Below, in pieces: positions 48,906 to 57,878 of a DNA stretch of 64,000 bases; position 1 is the stretch's first letter, and every line of letters begins with the position of its first letter. The stretch is from an uncultured Pelagibacteraceae bacterium (GTDB taxonomy: Bacteria; Pseudomonadota; Alphaproteobacteria; Pelagibacterales; Pelagibacteraceae). Made by a program: the position numbers and the translations under genes. The DNA lies in the NCBI GenBank assembly GCA_902620465.1, contig CACNIF010000005.1:1-64000 (forward strand), given 5' to 3'. The notes below the pieces were generated by a model, which searched no databases, was not told where the DNA came from, and saw only the letters and a list, made by a program, of their open reading frames with translations.

Positions 48906-49822
48906 AATTGAATCCTTCAAATCAACTAGAATTACTTATTCATGGAAATATATTAAAAAAACTTATTGTTTTGTATCAAGAAGACAAACTTCCAAATAAA
49001 ATTTTGTTAAAAGGACAGAAGGGGATCGGTAAGTCTACATTGGCTTACCATTTAATAAATTTTGTTCTCTCAATAAATGAGGATTTTCCATATGATATTG
49101 ATCATTTTAAAATTGATGAAAAGAATAGATCATTTAAATTAATTAACAATGGATCAAGTCCAAATTTTTTTTTAATAGATATACAGGCAGATAAAAAGAA
49201 TATCAATATTGATCAGATCAGAAATATAATACAAGATTTGAATAAATCATCACTTAACAATAAACCTAAATTTGTTTTAATAGACAATAGCGAGTACCTT
49301 AATAAAAATAGTATAAACGTTTTATTAAAAGAGATTGAAGAACCGAATGACAATGTCTATTTTTTACTTATTCAAAATCAAAAAACCTTATTATCTACAT
49401 TAACTTCTAGATTTATAAAATTTAACATTAATTTAACTAATAAAGAATCTATTTTTGTAATTAATAAATTAATTAATGAAGACATTCATCATTCAGTCAA
49501 TAGTGATTTTATCAATTATTATTTTTCTCCAGGTAATATTTATAGAATGATACAGTTTTGCGGTGAAAATAATATAGATTTAAAAAATATTGAATTGAAA
49601 GATTTCATTGATATCTTAATTCAAAATAATCATATCAAAAAACATAAAGACCTAAGATATATCTTCTATGAAGTAATCGAGTATTTGTTAAAAAAAAAAT
49701 CAATATTATTTAACATGGACTACTATAATTATTTTGTTAAAAAAATAGAAAAAATTAATAGATTTAACCTTGATGAGGAGTCTTTTTTTATAGAATTAAA
49801 TGATAAAATCTTGAATGGCTAA
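48902..49822 (+). CDS. holB: DNA polymerase III delta-prime subunit (clamp loader)
   Basis: This 306-residue AAA+ protein has a P loop KGQKGIGKSTLAYHL (about 38-52) and a sensor-like segment VFLLIQNQ/TLTSRF (about 150-165). The zinc-module cysteines found in most delta-prime and DnaX proteins are absent. Position between tmk and metG is the standard place of holB in alphaproteobacteria and is the main reason for naming it. It overlaps both neighbours. Confidence 0.84.
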   Translation: MKLNPSNQLELLIHGNILKKLIVLYQEDKLPNKILLKGQKGIGKSTLAYHLINFVLSINEDFPYDIDHFKIDEKNRSFKLINNGSSPNFFLIDIQADKKNINIDQIRNIIQDLNKSSLNNKPKFVLIDNSEYLNKNSINVLLKEIEEPNDNVYFLLIQNQKTLLSTLTSRFIKFNINLTNKESIFVINKLINEDIHHSVNSDFINYYFSPGNIYRMIQFCGENNIDLKNIELKDFIDILIQNNHIKKHKDLRYIFYEVIEYLLKKKSILFNMDYYNYFVKKIEKINRFNLDEESFFIELNDKILNG

Positions 49823-51356
49823 AAATTTTTATATTACCACCCCAATTTATTATCCGTCTGCAAAACCACATATGGGTCATGCTTATTCAAGTATAATAGC
49901 AGATTTTTTTGCTAGATTTAAAAGGATGGACGGCTTTAATGTTCATTTTCTTACAGGTACTGATGAACACGGATTAAAAATACAAAGAGCAGCTGAAAAA
50001 AAAGGAGTTAAAACCTTAGAATTTTGTGATGAATTAAGCAAAACATTCAAAGATTTATCAAAAACTTTAAATTTAACAAATAACGATTTTATAAGAACAA
50101 CAGAAGATCGTCATAAAAAATCAGTTCAATTTTTATGGAATGAATTAAAAAAAAACGGAGAAATATATTTATCAAAATATTCGGGTTGGTATTCAGTTTC
50201 TGATGAAGCTTTTTATAATGATGATGAAATTGAAGATTTAGATAATAAAAAAGTAGCGATTTCATCCAAATCTTTAGTAGAGTGGGTTGATGAAGAATCT
50301 TATTTTTTTAAACTTTCAAAATGGGAAAAACCATTACTAAAATTCTACAAAGATAATCCAGATTTTATATCCCCTAAATCTCGTAAAAATGAAGTAATCA
50401 GTTTTGTTAAAAGTGGTTTGAAAGATTTATCTGTAAGTAGAAAAAGTTTTTCTTGGGGTATAAAAGTACCTCATGATGATAATCATGTGATTTATGTATG
50501 GTTAGATGCTCTCACAAATTATATGAGTGCATTAAATTATCCTCGAGTAGACGATGAATTATTTAAAAAATTTTGGCCAGCAAGTGTACATTTAATTGGT
50601 AAAGATATATTAAGATTTCATGCAATTTATTGGCCAGCTTTTTTACTTGCAGCCAAAATAACTCCACCAAAAAAAGTATTTGGTCATGGATGGATACTTT
50701 CTAACGAAGAAAAAATGTCAAAATCAAAAGGAAATATTTTAGATCCAATTGAAATTATAGATCAATATGGTCTAGATCCATTAAGATACTATCTTATAAA
50801 AGAAGTTTCTTTTGGAAACGATGGCAATATATCGCAAGATAAATTAGAGGATTGTATAAATAGTGATTTGGCTAATAATTTTGGTAATTTATGTCAACGT
50901 GTTATTTCTTTCACAATTAAAAATTGTTCAGGTAAAATTCCAGAAAAAATTAATTTTGAAAAAGAAGATTTAGATATTTTAAATAAATATAAAGAAAATC
51001 TAAGTAAAATTAGACTTGAAATTGATAATCAAAATATCAATTTTTATATTGACTACATAATTAATTCTTTATTTGAAGCAAATAAATATTTTAATGACCA
51101 AGAGCCTTGGAAAAAAAAAGATAACCCTTTAAGACTGAATACAATTGTATACTCGACACTTGAAATCGTAAGAAAGGTAAGTTTCTTGCTTTATCCGATT
51201 ATACCTCAATCATCTTTAAAAGCTTTAAAGATTTTCAACTTAAATGAAAAAGATATTGATTTTGCATCAATAGGAGATAATACTTTTTTAAAACAAGGAA
51301 ATTCAATTAATAAGATAAACATTCTTTTTAATAAAATAGAAAAAAAAAATGATTGA
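49815..51356 (+). CDS. metG: Methionyl-tRNA synthetase
   Basis: This 513-residue class I synthetase has the HIGH-type motif PHMGHAYS (about 16-23), the KMSKS loop EKMSKSKGN (about 301), WLDALTNY and an alpha-helical anticodon domain. There is no zinc-binding Cys set in the connective peptide and no C-terminal dimerisation domain, the short MetG2-like form usual in alphaproteobacteria. It overlaps holB and tatD by 8 bp each. Confidence 0.96.
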   Translation: MAKNFYITTPIYYPSAKPHMGHAYSSIIADFFARFKRMDGFNVHFLTGTDEHGLKIQRAAEKKGVKTLEFCDELSKTFKDLSKTLNLTNNDFIRTTEDRHKKSVQFLWNELKKNGEIYLSKYSGWYSVSDEAFYNDDEIEDLDNKKVAISSKSLVEWVDEESYFFKLSKWEKPLLKFYKDNPDFISPKSRKNEVISFVKSGLKDLSVSRKSFSWGIKVPHDDNHVIYVWLDALTNYMSALNYPRVDDELFKKFWPASVHLIGKDILRFHAIYWPAFLLAAKITPPKKVFGHGWILSNEEKMSKSKGNILDPIEIIDQYGLDPLRYYLIKEVSFGNDGNISQDKLEDCINSDLANNFGNLCQRVISFTIKNCSGKIPEKINFEKEDLDILNKYKENLSKIRLEIDNQNINFYIDYIINSLFEANKYFNDQEPWKKKDNPLRLNTIVYSTLEIVRKVSFLLYPIIPQSSLKALKIFNLNEKDIDFASIGDNTFLKQGNSINKINILFNKIEKKND

Positions 51357-52110
51357 TTCACACTGCCATTTAGACCATGAGCCTTTATTAAGTAACTTGG
51401 ATGGTATTATTCAAAGATCAAAAGATGCTGGCATTGAAAAGATACTAACAATATCAACATCTATAGAGAGTTTTTCAAGAGTTAAAGAAATAGTAAAAAA
51501 AGACGATATAATTTATGGTTCTATTGGAATTCATCCTCACGAAGCAGATAAAAATTTTGTCGACTCAGGATTTTTTAACAAAAATTTAAGGGAAAATAAG
51601 AAAATTATTGGTATAGGTGAAACAGGTCTTGATTATTATTACGATAATTCTGACAGAAAAAAACAAATTGAAAGTTTTAAGATTCATATAAACGCTGCTA
51701 TAGAAAATAATCTTCCGTTGATTGTTCATTCTAGAAATGCAGAGGAAAATACATTCAATATTTTAAATGAATACAAAGATACAGAACTTAAAATTTTAAT
51801 GCACTGTTTCACTGGTTCACAAAAATTTGCAGAAGATCTACTTAATCTAAATACGTATTTTTCAGCAAGCGGCATTATAACATTTAAAAATTCTATAGAA
51901 TTACAAAAAACATTTAAATTTTTACCTTTAGATAGAATTTTAATTGAAACAGATAGTCCCTTTTTAGCTCCAGTTCCTTATCGTGGAAAAAAAAATGAAC
52001 CTTCTTTTATTGATTTTACCTCTAAAAAACTTGCAGAAATTAAAGATATTGAAAAATCAAAACTTGATAAAATAACTACTAAAAATTTTGATAATCTTTT
52101 TTTTAAATAG
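51349..52110 (+). CDS. tatD: TatD-family metal-dependent hydrolase/DNase
   Basis: This 253-residue TIM-barrel hydrolase has metal ligands visible in IDSHCHLDH (about 2-10), IGETGLDYYY (about 90), VHSRNAE, MHCFTGS and ETDSPFLAP. The family acts as a 3'-5' exonuclease or deacylase; its exact substrate here is unknown. Order metG-tatD-MBL hydrolase is conserved in alphaproteobacteria. Confidence 0.93.
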   Translation: MIDSHCHLDHEPLLSNLDGIIQRSKDAGIEKILTISTSIESFSRVKEIVKKDDIIYGSIGIHPHEADKNFVDSGFFNKNLRENKKIIGIGETGLDYYYDNSDRKKQIESFKIHINAAIENNLPLIVHSRNAEENTFNILNEYKDTELKILMHCFTGSQKFAEDLLNLNTYFSASGIITFKNSIELQKTFKFLPLDRILIETDSPFLAPVPYRGKKNEPSFIDFTSKKLAEIKDIEKSKLDKITTKNFDNLFFK

Positions 52111-52116
52111 TTTAAC

Positions 52117-52887
52117 ATGAAGTTTATTATACTTGGATGCGGTAGTTCTATGGGTGTTCCTAGACCCGATGGCTTTTTTGGTAATTGTGATCCAAACAAT
52201 GAAAAAAATTACAGGACAAGATGTTCCGCCTTATTAAAAACTTCAAACGAGAATATTTTATTTGATACATCTCCTGATTTACGTCAACAGTTATTAAGAC
52301 ATAATATTAAGAAAATTGATAAAGTGTTTTATTCTCATATGCATGGAGATCAAACGCACGGTATTAATGATTTGAGACCTTTCTATCTTAGTAGCAAAAA
52401 ACAGATAAACGTTTATGCAGACCAGATTACTTCAAAATATTTAAAAAAAAGTTTTTCATATATATTTAATAGTTACTCGAAAGAATATCCTGCTACCCTT
52501 AAATTAAATAAACTAACAAAGAATTTTTTTATGAAGAATAATCACAAGAAAATTAATATTAGATCAGTTATTGTTAATCATGGTAATGTAAAATCAAATT
52601 GTTTTATAATCAATAAGAAGATAGCCTACATTAGCGATGTTAGTAAAATTTATAAAAAAGATTATAAATATTTTCGTAAATTAAAATATATAATTATTGA
52701 TTGTTTGTGGTACGATCATCATCCATCTCATTTCAATTTAGAAAAATCATTATTAATGGTGAAAGAATTTAAACCAAAGAAGGCTATTTTAACAAATCTG
52801 TCTCCTGTTTTAGATTATGCTGAACTTAAAAAGATTTTACCTAAAAATGTTATTCCTGCTCATGATGGTCTTTTGTTGAAATTATAG
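52117..52887 (+). CDS. MBL-fold phosphodiesterase (PhnP-like)
   Basis: This 256-residue metallo-beta-lactamase fold protein begins LGCGSSMGVPRPDG, typical of the PhnP/RNase Z-like group. The metal motif reads SHMHGDQTHG, that is HxHxDQ with Gln in place of the last His; VNHGN and WYDHHPSH supply further ligands. It is probably a cyclic or nucleic-acid phosphodiesterase. Its last 6 bp overlap the convergent gpx gene. Confidence 0.85.
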   Translation: MKFIILGCGSSMGVPRPDGFFGNCDPNNEKNYRTRCSALLKTSNENILFDTSPDLRQQLLRHNIKKIDKVFYSHMHGDQTHGINDLRPFYLSSKKQINVYADQITSKYLKKSFSYIFNSYSKEYPATLKLNKLTKNFFMKNNHKKINIRSVIVNHGNVKSNCFIINKKIAYISDVSKIYKKDYKYFRKLKYIIIDCLWYDHHPSHFNLEKSLLMVKEFKPKKAILTNLSPVLDYAELKKILPKNVIPAHDGLLLKL

Positions 52888-53427
52888 AATACTTTCTATT
52901 TTCTTTATTATCTTATTTGATAGTGGTTTTGTAAAAGATGAATAAGTATCCTCAACTTTACCTTCCTTATTTATTAAAATTTTATAGAAATTCCACTTTG
53001 GTATAGCTGATTTACCATGGTTATCAGCAGCCCATTTAAATAATTCATGTGCATTTTCTCCCTTAACTTCTGTTATACTTGACAATGGAAAACTGATATC
53101 AAAATTAACTTCACAGAACTTCTTTACATCCTCATCTTTTTTTTTTTCCTGATTGAATGAGTTAGAAGGCACACCAAATACAACAAGACCTTTAGATTTA
53201 TATTGATCCCAAAGTTCTTGTAATTCACCATACTGTTTTGTAAAACCACAGTAGCTTGCTGTATTAACAATCAAGATGACTTTATTTTTATATTTACCAA
53301 AGTCGATAATCTCACCTGAAATACTTTCTATTTTGAAATCATAAAAAACTTTTTCATAATTTCCAGCAGTTGCATTTTTGAAAAACAGCATAAATATTGT
53401 TAAGGCTACAAATAATTTTATTTTCAT
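52882..53427 (-). CDS. Glutathione peroxidase-like thiol peroxidase, exported
   Basis: This 181-residue protein has a signal peptide (about 1-21). The GPx fold shows VNTASYCGFTKQYGELQELW with Cys (not Sec) as the peroxidatic residue, the GPx motif VFGVPSNSFNQE and a WNFYK motif with the catalytic Trp-Asn. It reduces peroxides, probably with thioredoxin-like donors, in the periplasm. It overlaps nhaA by 4 bp. Confidence 0.92.
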   Translation of the reverse strand: MKIKLFVALTIFMLFFKNATAGNYEKVFYDFKIESISGEIIDFGKYKNKVILIVNTASYCGFTKQYGELQELWDQYKSKGLVVFGVPSNSFNQEKKKDEDVKKFCEVNFDISFPLSSITEVKGENAHELFKWAADNHGKSAIPKWNFYKILINKEGKVEDTYSSFTKPLSNKIIKKIESIL

Positions 53428-54596
53428 TTATTTGGTGTAAGTAATATTAAAAAATAACCAAATAAAGTGGATAAAAGTGACCCAGTTAAAACACCTATTT
53501 TTACACCATCCATATATTGCATATTTTCAACAAAAGCTAAATTTCCAACAAATAAACTCATTGTAAAACCTATTCCTGTTAATACACCAACACCATAAAA
53601 ATTATACCAATTAGAGTTATTTGGCATTTGTGCTATTTTTGTTTTAATAGCTACATAAGAAAAGACAAAGACCCCAAGTTGTTTTCCAACAAATAATCCT
53701 AACAATATTCCAAGAGGAACTTTATCCAGTAATGAGTTTATGGATAGGCCTTCTAGCGAAACACCCGCGTTAGCAAATGCAAATAAAGGCATTATACCAA
53801 AGGCAACATAGGGACTAATTGTATGCTCAACTTTGATTAATAAAGAAAAATCTTTTTCTTTTTTTCTGTGAGGTATAGTCATCGCTAACAATACCCCTGC
53901 GATTGTTGCGTGTATTCCAGAGTTATGAGTAAAATCCCATAGAAAAATTCCTATTATCAAGTAAGGTAAAAATTTTTTAATATTAAATTTATTTATAATT
54001 AATAAAACCAAAAAAGCTAAAAGCATCAAGCTTAAGTATTTGATGCTCAAGTCTCCAGAGTAAAATAGAGCAATAATCACAATTGCACCCAAATCGTCAA
54101 TAATGGCAAGAGCCGTCAAAAAAACTTTTAACGACAATGGAACTCTTTTTCCTAATAATGAAAGGACACCAAGAGAAAAAGCTATATCAGTAGCTGAAGG
54201 AATAGCCCAACCATTGAGAGTTTCACTATCACCAAAGTTTATAAAAACATAAAATAACGCAGGAACAAGCATTCCTCCAACTGCAGCAATAATAGGAAGT
54301 AAAGCTTGCTTAATATTAGAGAGTTCTCCTTGTAAAAATTCTCTCTTTATTTCTAGAGTAACAAAAAAAAAGAATATGGCCATTAAAGCGTCGTTAATCC
54401 AATGTAAGACACTCAATTTAATTCCAAAATTGTTAACACCTAAAAAAATATATTTTTCTAAAGTAGAAAAGTATGTTTCTGATAAATTTGAATTACTTAT
54501 AAATAAAGCAATTATAGCAGCAAATAACAAAACCAAACCACTTGCTGCTTCTAATTTGAAAAACCATTTAAAAGGTTTAGAAATGTAATTAATCAT
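53424..54596 (-). CDS. nhaA: Na+/H+ antiporter NhaA
   Basis: This 390-residue, 12-helix antiporter has family motifs INDALMAIFFFFVTLEIKRE at the start, PSATDIAFSLGVL, ALAIIDDLGAIVIIALFY with the paired Asp of the ion site (about 160), and GIGFTMSLFVGNLAF. It exports Na+ in exchange for H+, sensible for a seawater cell. It is translated before gpx (4-bp overlap) and lies one base from the zinc-ribbon gene upstream. Confidence 0.96.
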   Translation of the reverse strand: MINYISKPFKWFFKLEAASGLVLLFAAIIALFISNSNLSETYFSTLEKYIFLGVNNFGIKLSVLHWINDALMAIFFFFVTLEIKREFLQGELSNIKQALLPIIAAVGGMLVPALFYVFINFGDSETLNGWAIPSATDIAFSLGVLSLLGKRVPLSLKVFLTALAIIDDLGAIVIIALFYSGDLSIKYLSLMLLAFLVLLIINKFNIKKFLPYLIIGIFLWDFTHNSGIHATIAGVLLAMTIPHRKKEKDFSLLIKVEHTISPYVAFGIMPLFAFANAGVSLEGLSINSLLDKVPLGILLGLFVGKQLGVFVFSYVAIKTKIAQMPNNSNWYNFYGVGVLTGIGFTMSLFVGNLAFVENMQYMDGVKIGVLTGSLLSTLFGYFLILLTPNK

Positions 54597-54597
54597 C

Positions 54598-55071
54598 TTA
54601 TTTAATCAAATCTTTTATAAAAAGATATATATCTATTAAAGTTTCGTAAAAATTAAATAAAATTAATTCAAGATTTGGAAATATTGGTAATAATAGGGCC
54701 TGAAATGTATCCAAAACGATCAATAGTGCGAGAAATGACAGAATTAATACAAAAAAATAACCTATAAAATTAAAAAAATTTAACTTTGTTTTTTTTTCGT
54801 ACTTGACTAAAGCTTTATCTTTTTGTTTGCCAACATTATCTTTCTTCTTGTTAGGAATATCTTTGTTTACGTCAGTTAAAATTTCTCTTTTATTAACATC
54901 TTCATGAAAATCTTTTATTGTATCTTGAATTCTTAAATTTGAAACATTTTGCTCAAATTTATAAAACCAAACCTTTGAACATGATCCACATTGTAAATTA
55001 CGCCCCTCTGAAGGTATCAAATTTGCATCAATTTCAAAATTTTTTTTCCCACAAGGACATGAAATAATCAT
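54598..55071 (-). CDS. Zinc-ribbon (MJ0042-type) membrane protein
   Basis: This 157-residue protein has an N-terminal zinc ribbon with two Cys pairs, ISCPCGKKNF (C5, C7) and LQCGSCSKVWFY (about C28, C31), an acidic/Lys-rich linker and one membrane helix (about 103-125), with a hydrophobic C-terminal segment. Such proteins are common in alphaproteobacteria and uncharacterised. It precedes nhaA-gpx on the same strand. Confidence 0.78.
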   Translation of the reverse strand: MIISCPCGKKNFEIDANLIPSEGRNLQCGSCSKVWFYKFEQNVSNLRIQDTIKDFHEDVNKREILTDVNKDIPNKKKDNVGKQKDKALVKYEKKTKLNFFNFIGYFFVLILSFLALLIVLDTFQALLLPIFPNLELILFNFYETLIDIYLFIKDLIK

Positions 55072-55164
55072 GTATCCTTATATATCAGATTTTGATTAAA
55101 ATTCCTCATATTTGGCAGCTTTATCCATTGAAAATATTAATAACTACTGTATTAGTACATCATT

Positions 55165-55241
<77 letters not shown>

Positions 55242-55247
55242 TCAATT

Positions 55248-55529
55248 ATGAAAAAAGCAAAAATTTACATACCAAATAAAAGTGCAATGCAGTCAGGTTT
55301 GGGTAAATCTATAAAATGGATTTTAGAATTTGAAACAAAAGATCCAACTAAGAATCCTTTAATGGGTTGGGAGAGTTCTTCTGACACTTTAAGTGAGTTA
55401 AAATTAGAATTTTCATCGAAAGCAAGTGCGATTGATTATGCAAAAAAAAAAAGAATTGATTATGAGTTAATCGAACCGAAAAAAAGAAAGATTGTTAAAA
55501 AATCTTATGCGGATAATTTTTTAAAATAA
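55248..55529 (+). CDS. NADH dehydrogenase (complex I) NDUFS4-like accessory subunit
   Basis: This 93-residue protein is of the ETC complex I subunit family (NDUFS4/AQDQ type). Typical segments are AKIYIPNKSAMQSG, WILEFE, NPLMGWESSSDTL and FSSKASAIDYAKKK. In alphaproteobacteria and mitochondria this subunit binds the peripheral arm of complex I. The main nuo genes are elsewhere; a tRNA-Pro gene just upstream is a common neighbour. Confidence 0.88.
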   Translation: MKKAKIYIPNKSAMQSGLGKSIKWILEFETKDPTKNPLMGWESSSDTLSELKLEFSSKASAIDYAKKKRIDYELIEPKKRKIVKKSYADNFLK

Positions 55530-56522
55530 ATGTTTAAATTTTTTAGTCAAAAAAAATGGTTTCCTTGGAGTATAGGTGGCACTATATTAATTCTGCTTGC
55601 TACTTGGTACCAAGTACAATTAGACGTAAGAATTAACGAATGGTTTGGTGAATTTTATGACACTTTGCAAAAAGCTTTGACTGAACCAAATTCAGTTTCA
55701 GAAAAAGAATTTATTAATTATCTTTTTACTTTTGCCAAAATTGCTGCTGTTTATATTCTTGTGGTTATTTTTAGTGACTATTTTACTAGTCATTGGACTT
55801 TCAGGTGGAGAACAGCAATGGCTGATTTTTATCATGATAAATGGGACGATGCTTCATCTATAGAGGGTGCTTCTCAAAGAGTTCAGGAAGATACTCTTAA
55901 ATTTGCAAGAATTATGGAGGGCTTAGGTGCAGAACTTTTAAGAAGTTTAATGACTCTTATAGCATTTACTCCTATTTTATGGGGCCTTTCCAAAAGTATT
56001 ACGGTATTACCTTGGGTTGGTGAAGTAGAACATGCTTTAGTTTGGGTTGCTGTACTCTCTGCTTTGGGCGGTACAATATTATTAGCAAGTGTTGGAATAA
56101 AATTACCTGGAATAGAATATGATATACAAAAAGAAGAAGCTGCATATAGAAAAGAACTTGTCTTGGGTGAAGATTTTAAAGAAAGTGCAAAACCTGAAAA
56201 AATAACTGATCTTTACGGGGGAGTTCGAAAAATACATTATAAAATGTATTTTCATTATCTTTACTTTAATGCAGTAAAATGGAGTTATTTACAAGGAATG
56301 GTTATAGTTCCTTACTTGGCGTTGGCACCAACAATTGTAACTGGTGCAATTACATTAGGGTTTGTTCAACAAATAATAAGAGCTTTTGGAAGAGTTGAAA
56401 CTTCACTTCAATATCTGGTAAGAAGCTGGCCTATAATTGTTGAATTAATATCTGTTTGGAAACGATTAAGAGAATTTGAGGCAAAATTAGAAAAAAATAC
56501 ATCTTTAGAAACTGTTAGGTAA
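55530..56522 (+). CDS. SbmA/BacA-like peptide transporter
   Basis: This 330-residue membrane protein has about seven or eight hydrophobic segments and the family landmark IEGASQRVQEDT (about 112-123), as well as TFRWRTAMADFYHDKW and VRSWPIIVELISVWKRLREFE. SbmA/BacA proteins are proton-driven importers of peptides and, in some relatives, vitamin B12; they lack an ATPase domain, as here. It abuts the NDUFS4-like gene and overlaps glpX by one base. Confidence 0.84.
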   Translation: MFKFFSQKKWFPWSIGGTILILLATWYQVQLDVRINEWFGEFYDTLQKALTEPNSVSEKEFINYLFTFAKIAAVYILVVIFSDYFTSHWTFRWRTAMADFYHDKWDDASSIEGASQRVQEDTLKFARIMEGLGAELLRSLMTLIAFTPILWGLSKSITVLPWVGEVEHALVWVAVLSALGGTILLASVGIKLPGIEYDIQKEEAAYRKELVLGEDFKESAKPEKITDLYGGVRKIHYKMYFHYLYFNAVKWSYLQGMVIVPYLALAPTIVTGAITLGFVQQIIRAFGRVETSLQYLVRSWPIIVELISVWKRLREFEAKLEKNTSLETVR

Positions 56523-57463
56523 TGTATTTAGATAAGAAATTTGAAAAACTTTTTTTAAATGTTTCAAACAGAGCTGCACTATCCTCATATTACTTTATAG
56601 GAAAAAAAGACAAAATATCTGCTGATAAAGCAGCGGTAGATGCAATGAGAAATGAATTAAACAAAATTGATATGAATGGAGAAATTGTAATAGGTGAGGG
56701 GGAATTGGACAAAGCACCAATGCTTTATATTGGGGAAAAAGTTGGCAATAAAAATGGACCAGATTTAGATATAGCTGTTGACCCATTAGAGGGAACTAAT
56801 TTTGTTGCTAATAATTTATCCGGGGCTCTTTCAGTAATTGCTGTTTCTAACAAATCTGATCTATTTAATGCTCCTGAGACATACATGGACAAATTATCTG
56901 TTAATTTTTCTGAACCTAATGTTGTAGATCTAGATTATTCAGTAAAAAAAAATATTTTTAATTTATCAGAATTTAAAAATAAGCGACCTGAGGACTTGAC
57001 TGCTTGTATTTTAGATCGACCAAGGCACAAAGCAATTATAGACGAATTGATAAAATTGAAGGTCCAATTAAAGTTAATAACTGATGGAGATATTGCTGGA
57101 GCTTTAATGGTTATAGATAAAAAATACTCAGTAGATATTTTTTTAGGAGTCGGTGGAGGGCCAGAGGGAGTTTTAGCTGCTACTGCGCTAGATGCATATA
57201 ATTGTAATTTTCAGGGAAGATTTTTATTTAATTCAAACAAAGATAAAGAGAGAGCAAAAAAAATGGGTATTAAAGATTTTGATAAAAAATATCAGCTAAA
57301 TGAAATTGTAAAAGGTGATAGTATATTTTGTGCTACTGGAATTACATCTGGAGATATTGTTTCAGGGATTGAGGTAGTTAATGACGAATTTGTTTCTGAG
57401 ACACTTATTACACACAAATCCTCTGGATTAAAAAAAATAATAAAAACTAAACAATTAATTTAA
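56522..57463 (+). CDS. glpX: Fructose-1,6-bisphosphatase class II (GlpX)
   Basis: This 313-residue enzyme of the lithium-sensitive phosphatase fold has motifs GEIVIGEGELDKAPML, DIAVDPLEGTNFVANN (metal-binding Asp/Glu; the usual second Thr is Asn), ITDGDIAGAL and GVGGGPEGVLAA. It converts fructose-1,6-bisphosphate to fructose-6-phosphate in gluconeogenesis. It overlaps the upstream transporter by one base. Confidence 0.95.
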   Translation: MYLDKKFEKLFLNVSNRAALSSYYFIGKKDKISADKAAVDAMRNELNKIDMNGEIVIGEGELDKAPMLYIGEKVGNKNGPDLDIAVDPLEGTNFVANNLSGALSVIAVSNKSDLFNAPETYMDKLSVNFSEPNVVDLDYSVKKNIFNLSEFKNKRPEDLTACILDRPRHKAIIDELIKLKVQLKLITDGDIAGALMVIDKKYSVDIFLGVGGGPEGVLAATALDAYNCNFQGRFLFNSNKDKERAKKMGIKDFDKKYQLNEIVKGDSIFCATGITSGDIVSGIEVVNDEFVSETLITHKSSGLKKIIKTKQLI

Positions 57464-57522
57464 TAAATTCATATTATAAACACTTGATAAATGTTTTATT
57501 ATACAATAAAAAGCAGCTCTTC

Positions 57523-57597
57523 GGTCCCTTCGTCTATCGGTTAGGACACGTGGTTTTCATCCTCGAAAGAGGGGTTCGATTCCCCTAGGGACCGCCA
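57523..57597 (+). tRNA. tRNA-Glu (TTC) with a T.T mismatch in the anticodon stem
   Basis: This is a 75-nt cloverleaf: acceptor GGTCCCT/AGGGACC, D stem GTCT/GGAC, anticodon TTC at 57556-57558, T arm AGGGG-TTCGATT-CCCCT, and CCA encoded. The anticodon stem CGTGG/CCTCG pairs at four positions, but T57551 faces T57563 (positions 29 and 41), where an A would be expected. The other stems are perfect or G.T, so it is probably functional. Confidence 0.94.
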
Positions 57598-57614
57598 AAA
57601 TAAAATTAATCTAT

Positions 57615-57878
57615 ATGCTTTTTTATGTTTATCTTATAAAAACCATAAAAGGGTTTAAAAATAAATCTTATGTTGGATTTACAAATAATATAAAGAATAG
57701 ATTAGCAAAACATAATGAAAATAAAGGGGCTAAAGCTACAAAAGGTTATAAGTGGGAATTGGTTTATAAAAAAAGATTCAAAAATAAATCATCAGCACTT
57801 TCATATGAGCATAAATTAAAGAAGGATAGACTTAAAAGAATATCGCTAATTGGTATTTATGAAAAAAAAAAATATTAA
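57615..57878 (+). CDS. GIY-YIG family endonuclease-like protein
   Basis: This 87-residue single-domain protein has FYVYLIKTIKG (GIY-like strand), SYVGFTNNIKNRLAKHN (YIG-like strand and catalytic Arg) and EHKLKK with the conserved Glu. Stand-alone proteins of this family (UPF0213/YhbQ-like) are common in bacteria and have no settled role. It overlaps the glycosyltransferase start by 20 bp. Confidence 0.85.
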   Translation: MLFYVYLIKTIKGFKNKSYVGFTNNIKNRLAKHNENKGAKATKGYKWELVYKKRFKNKSSALSYEHKLKKDRLKRISLIGIYEKKKY

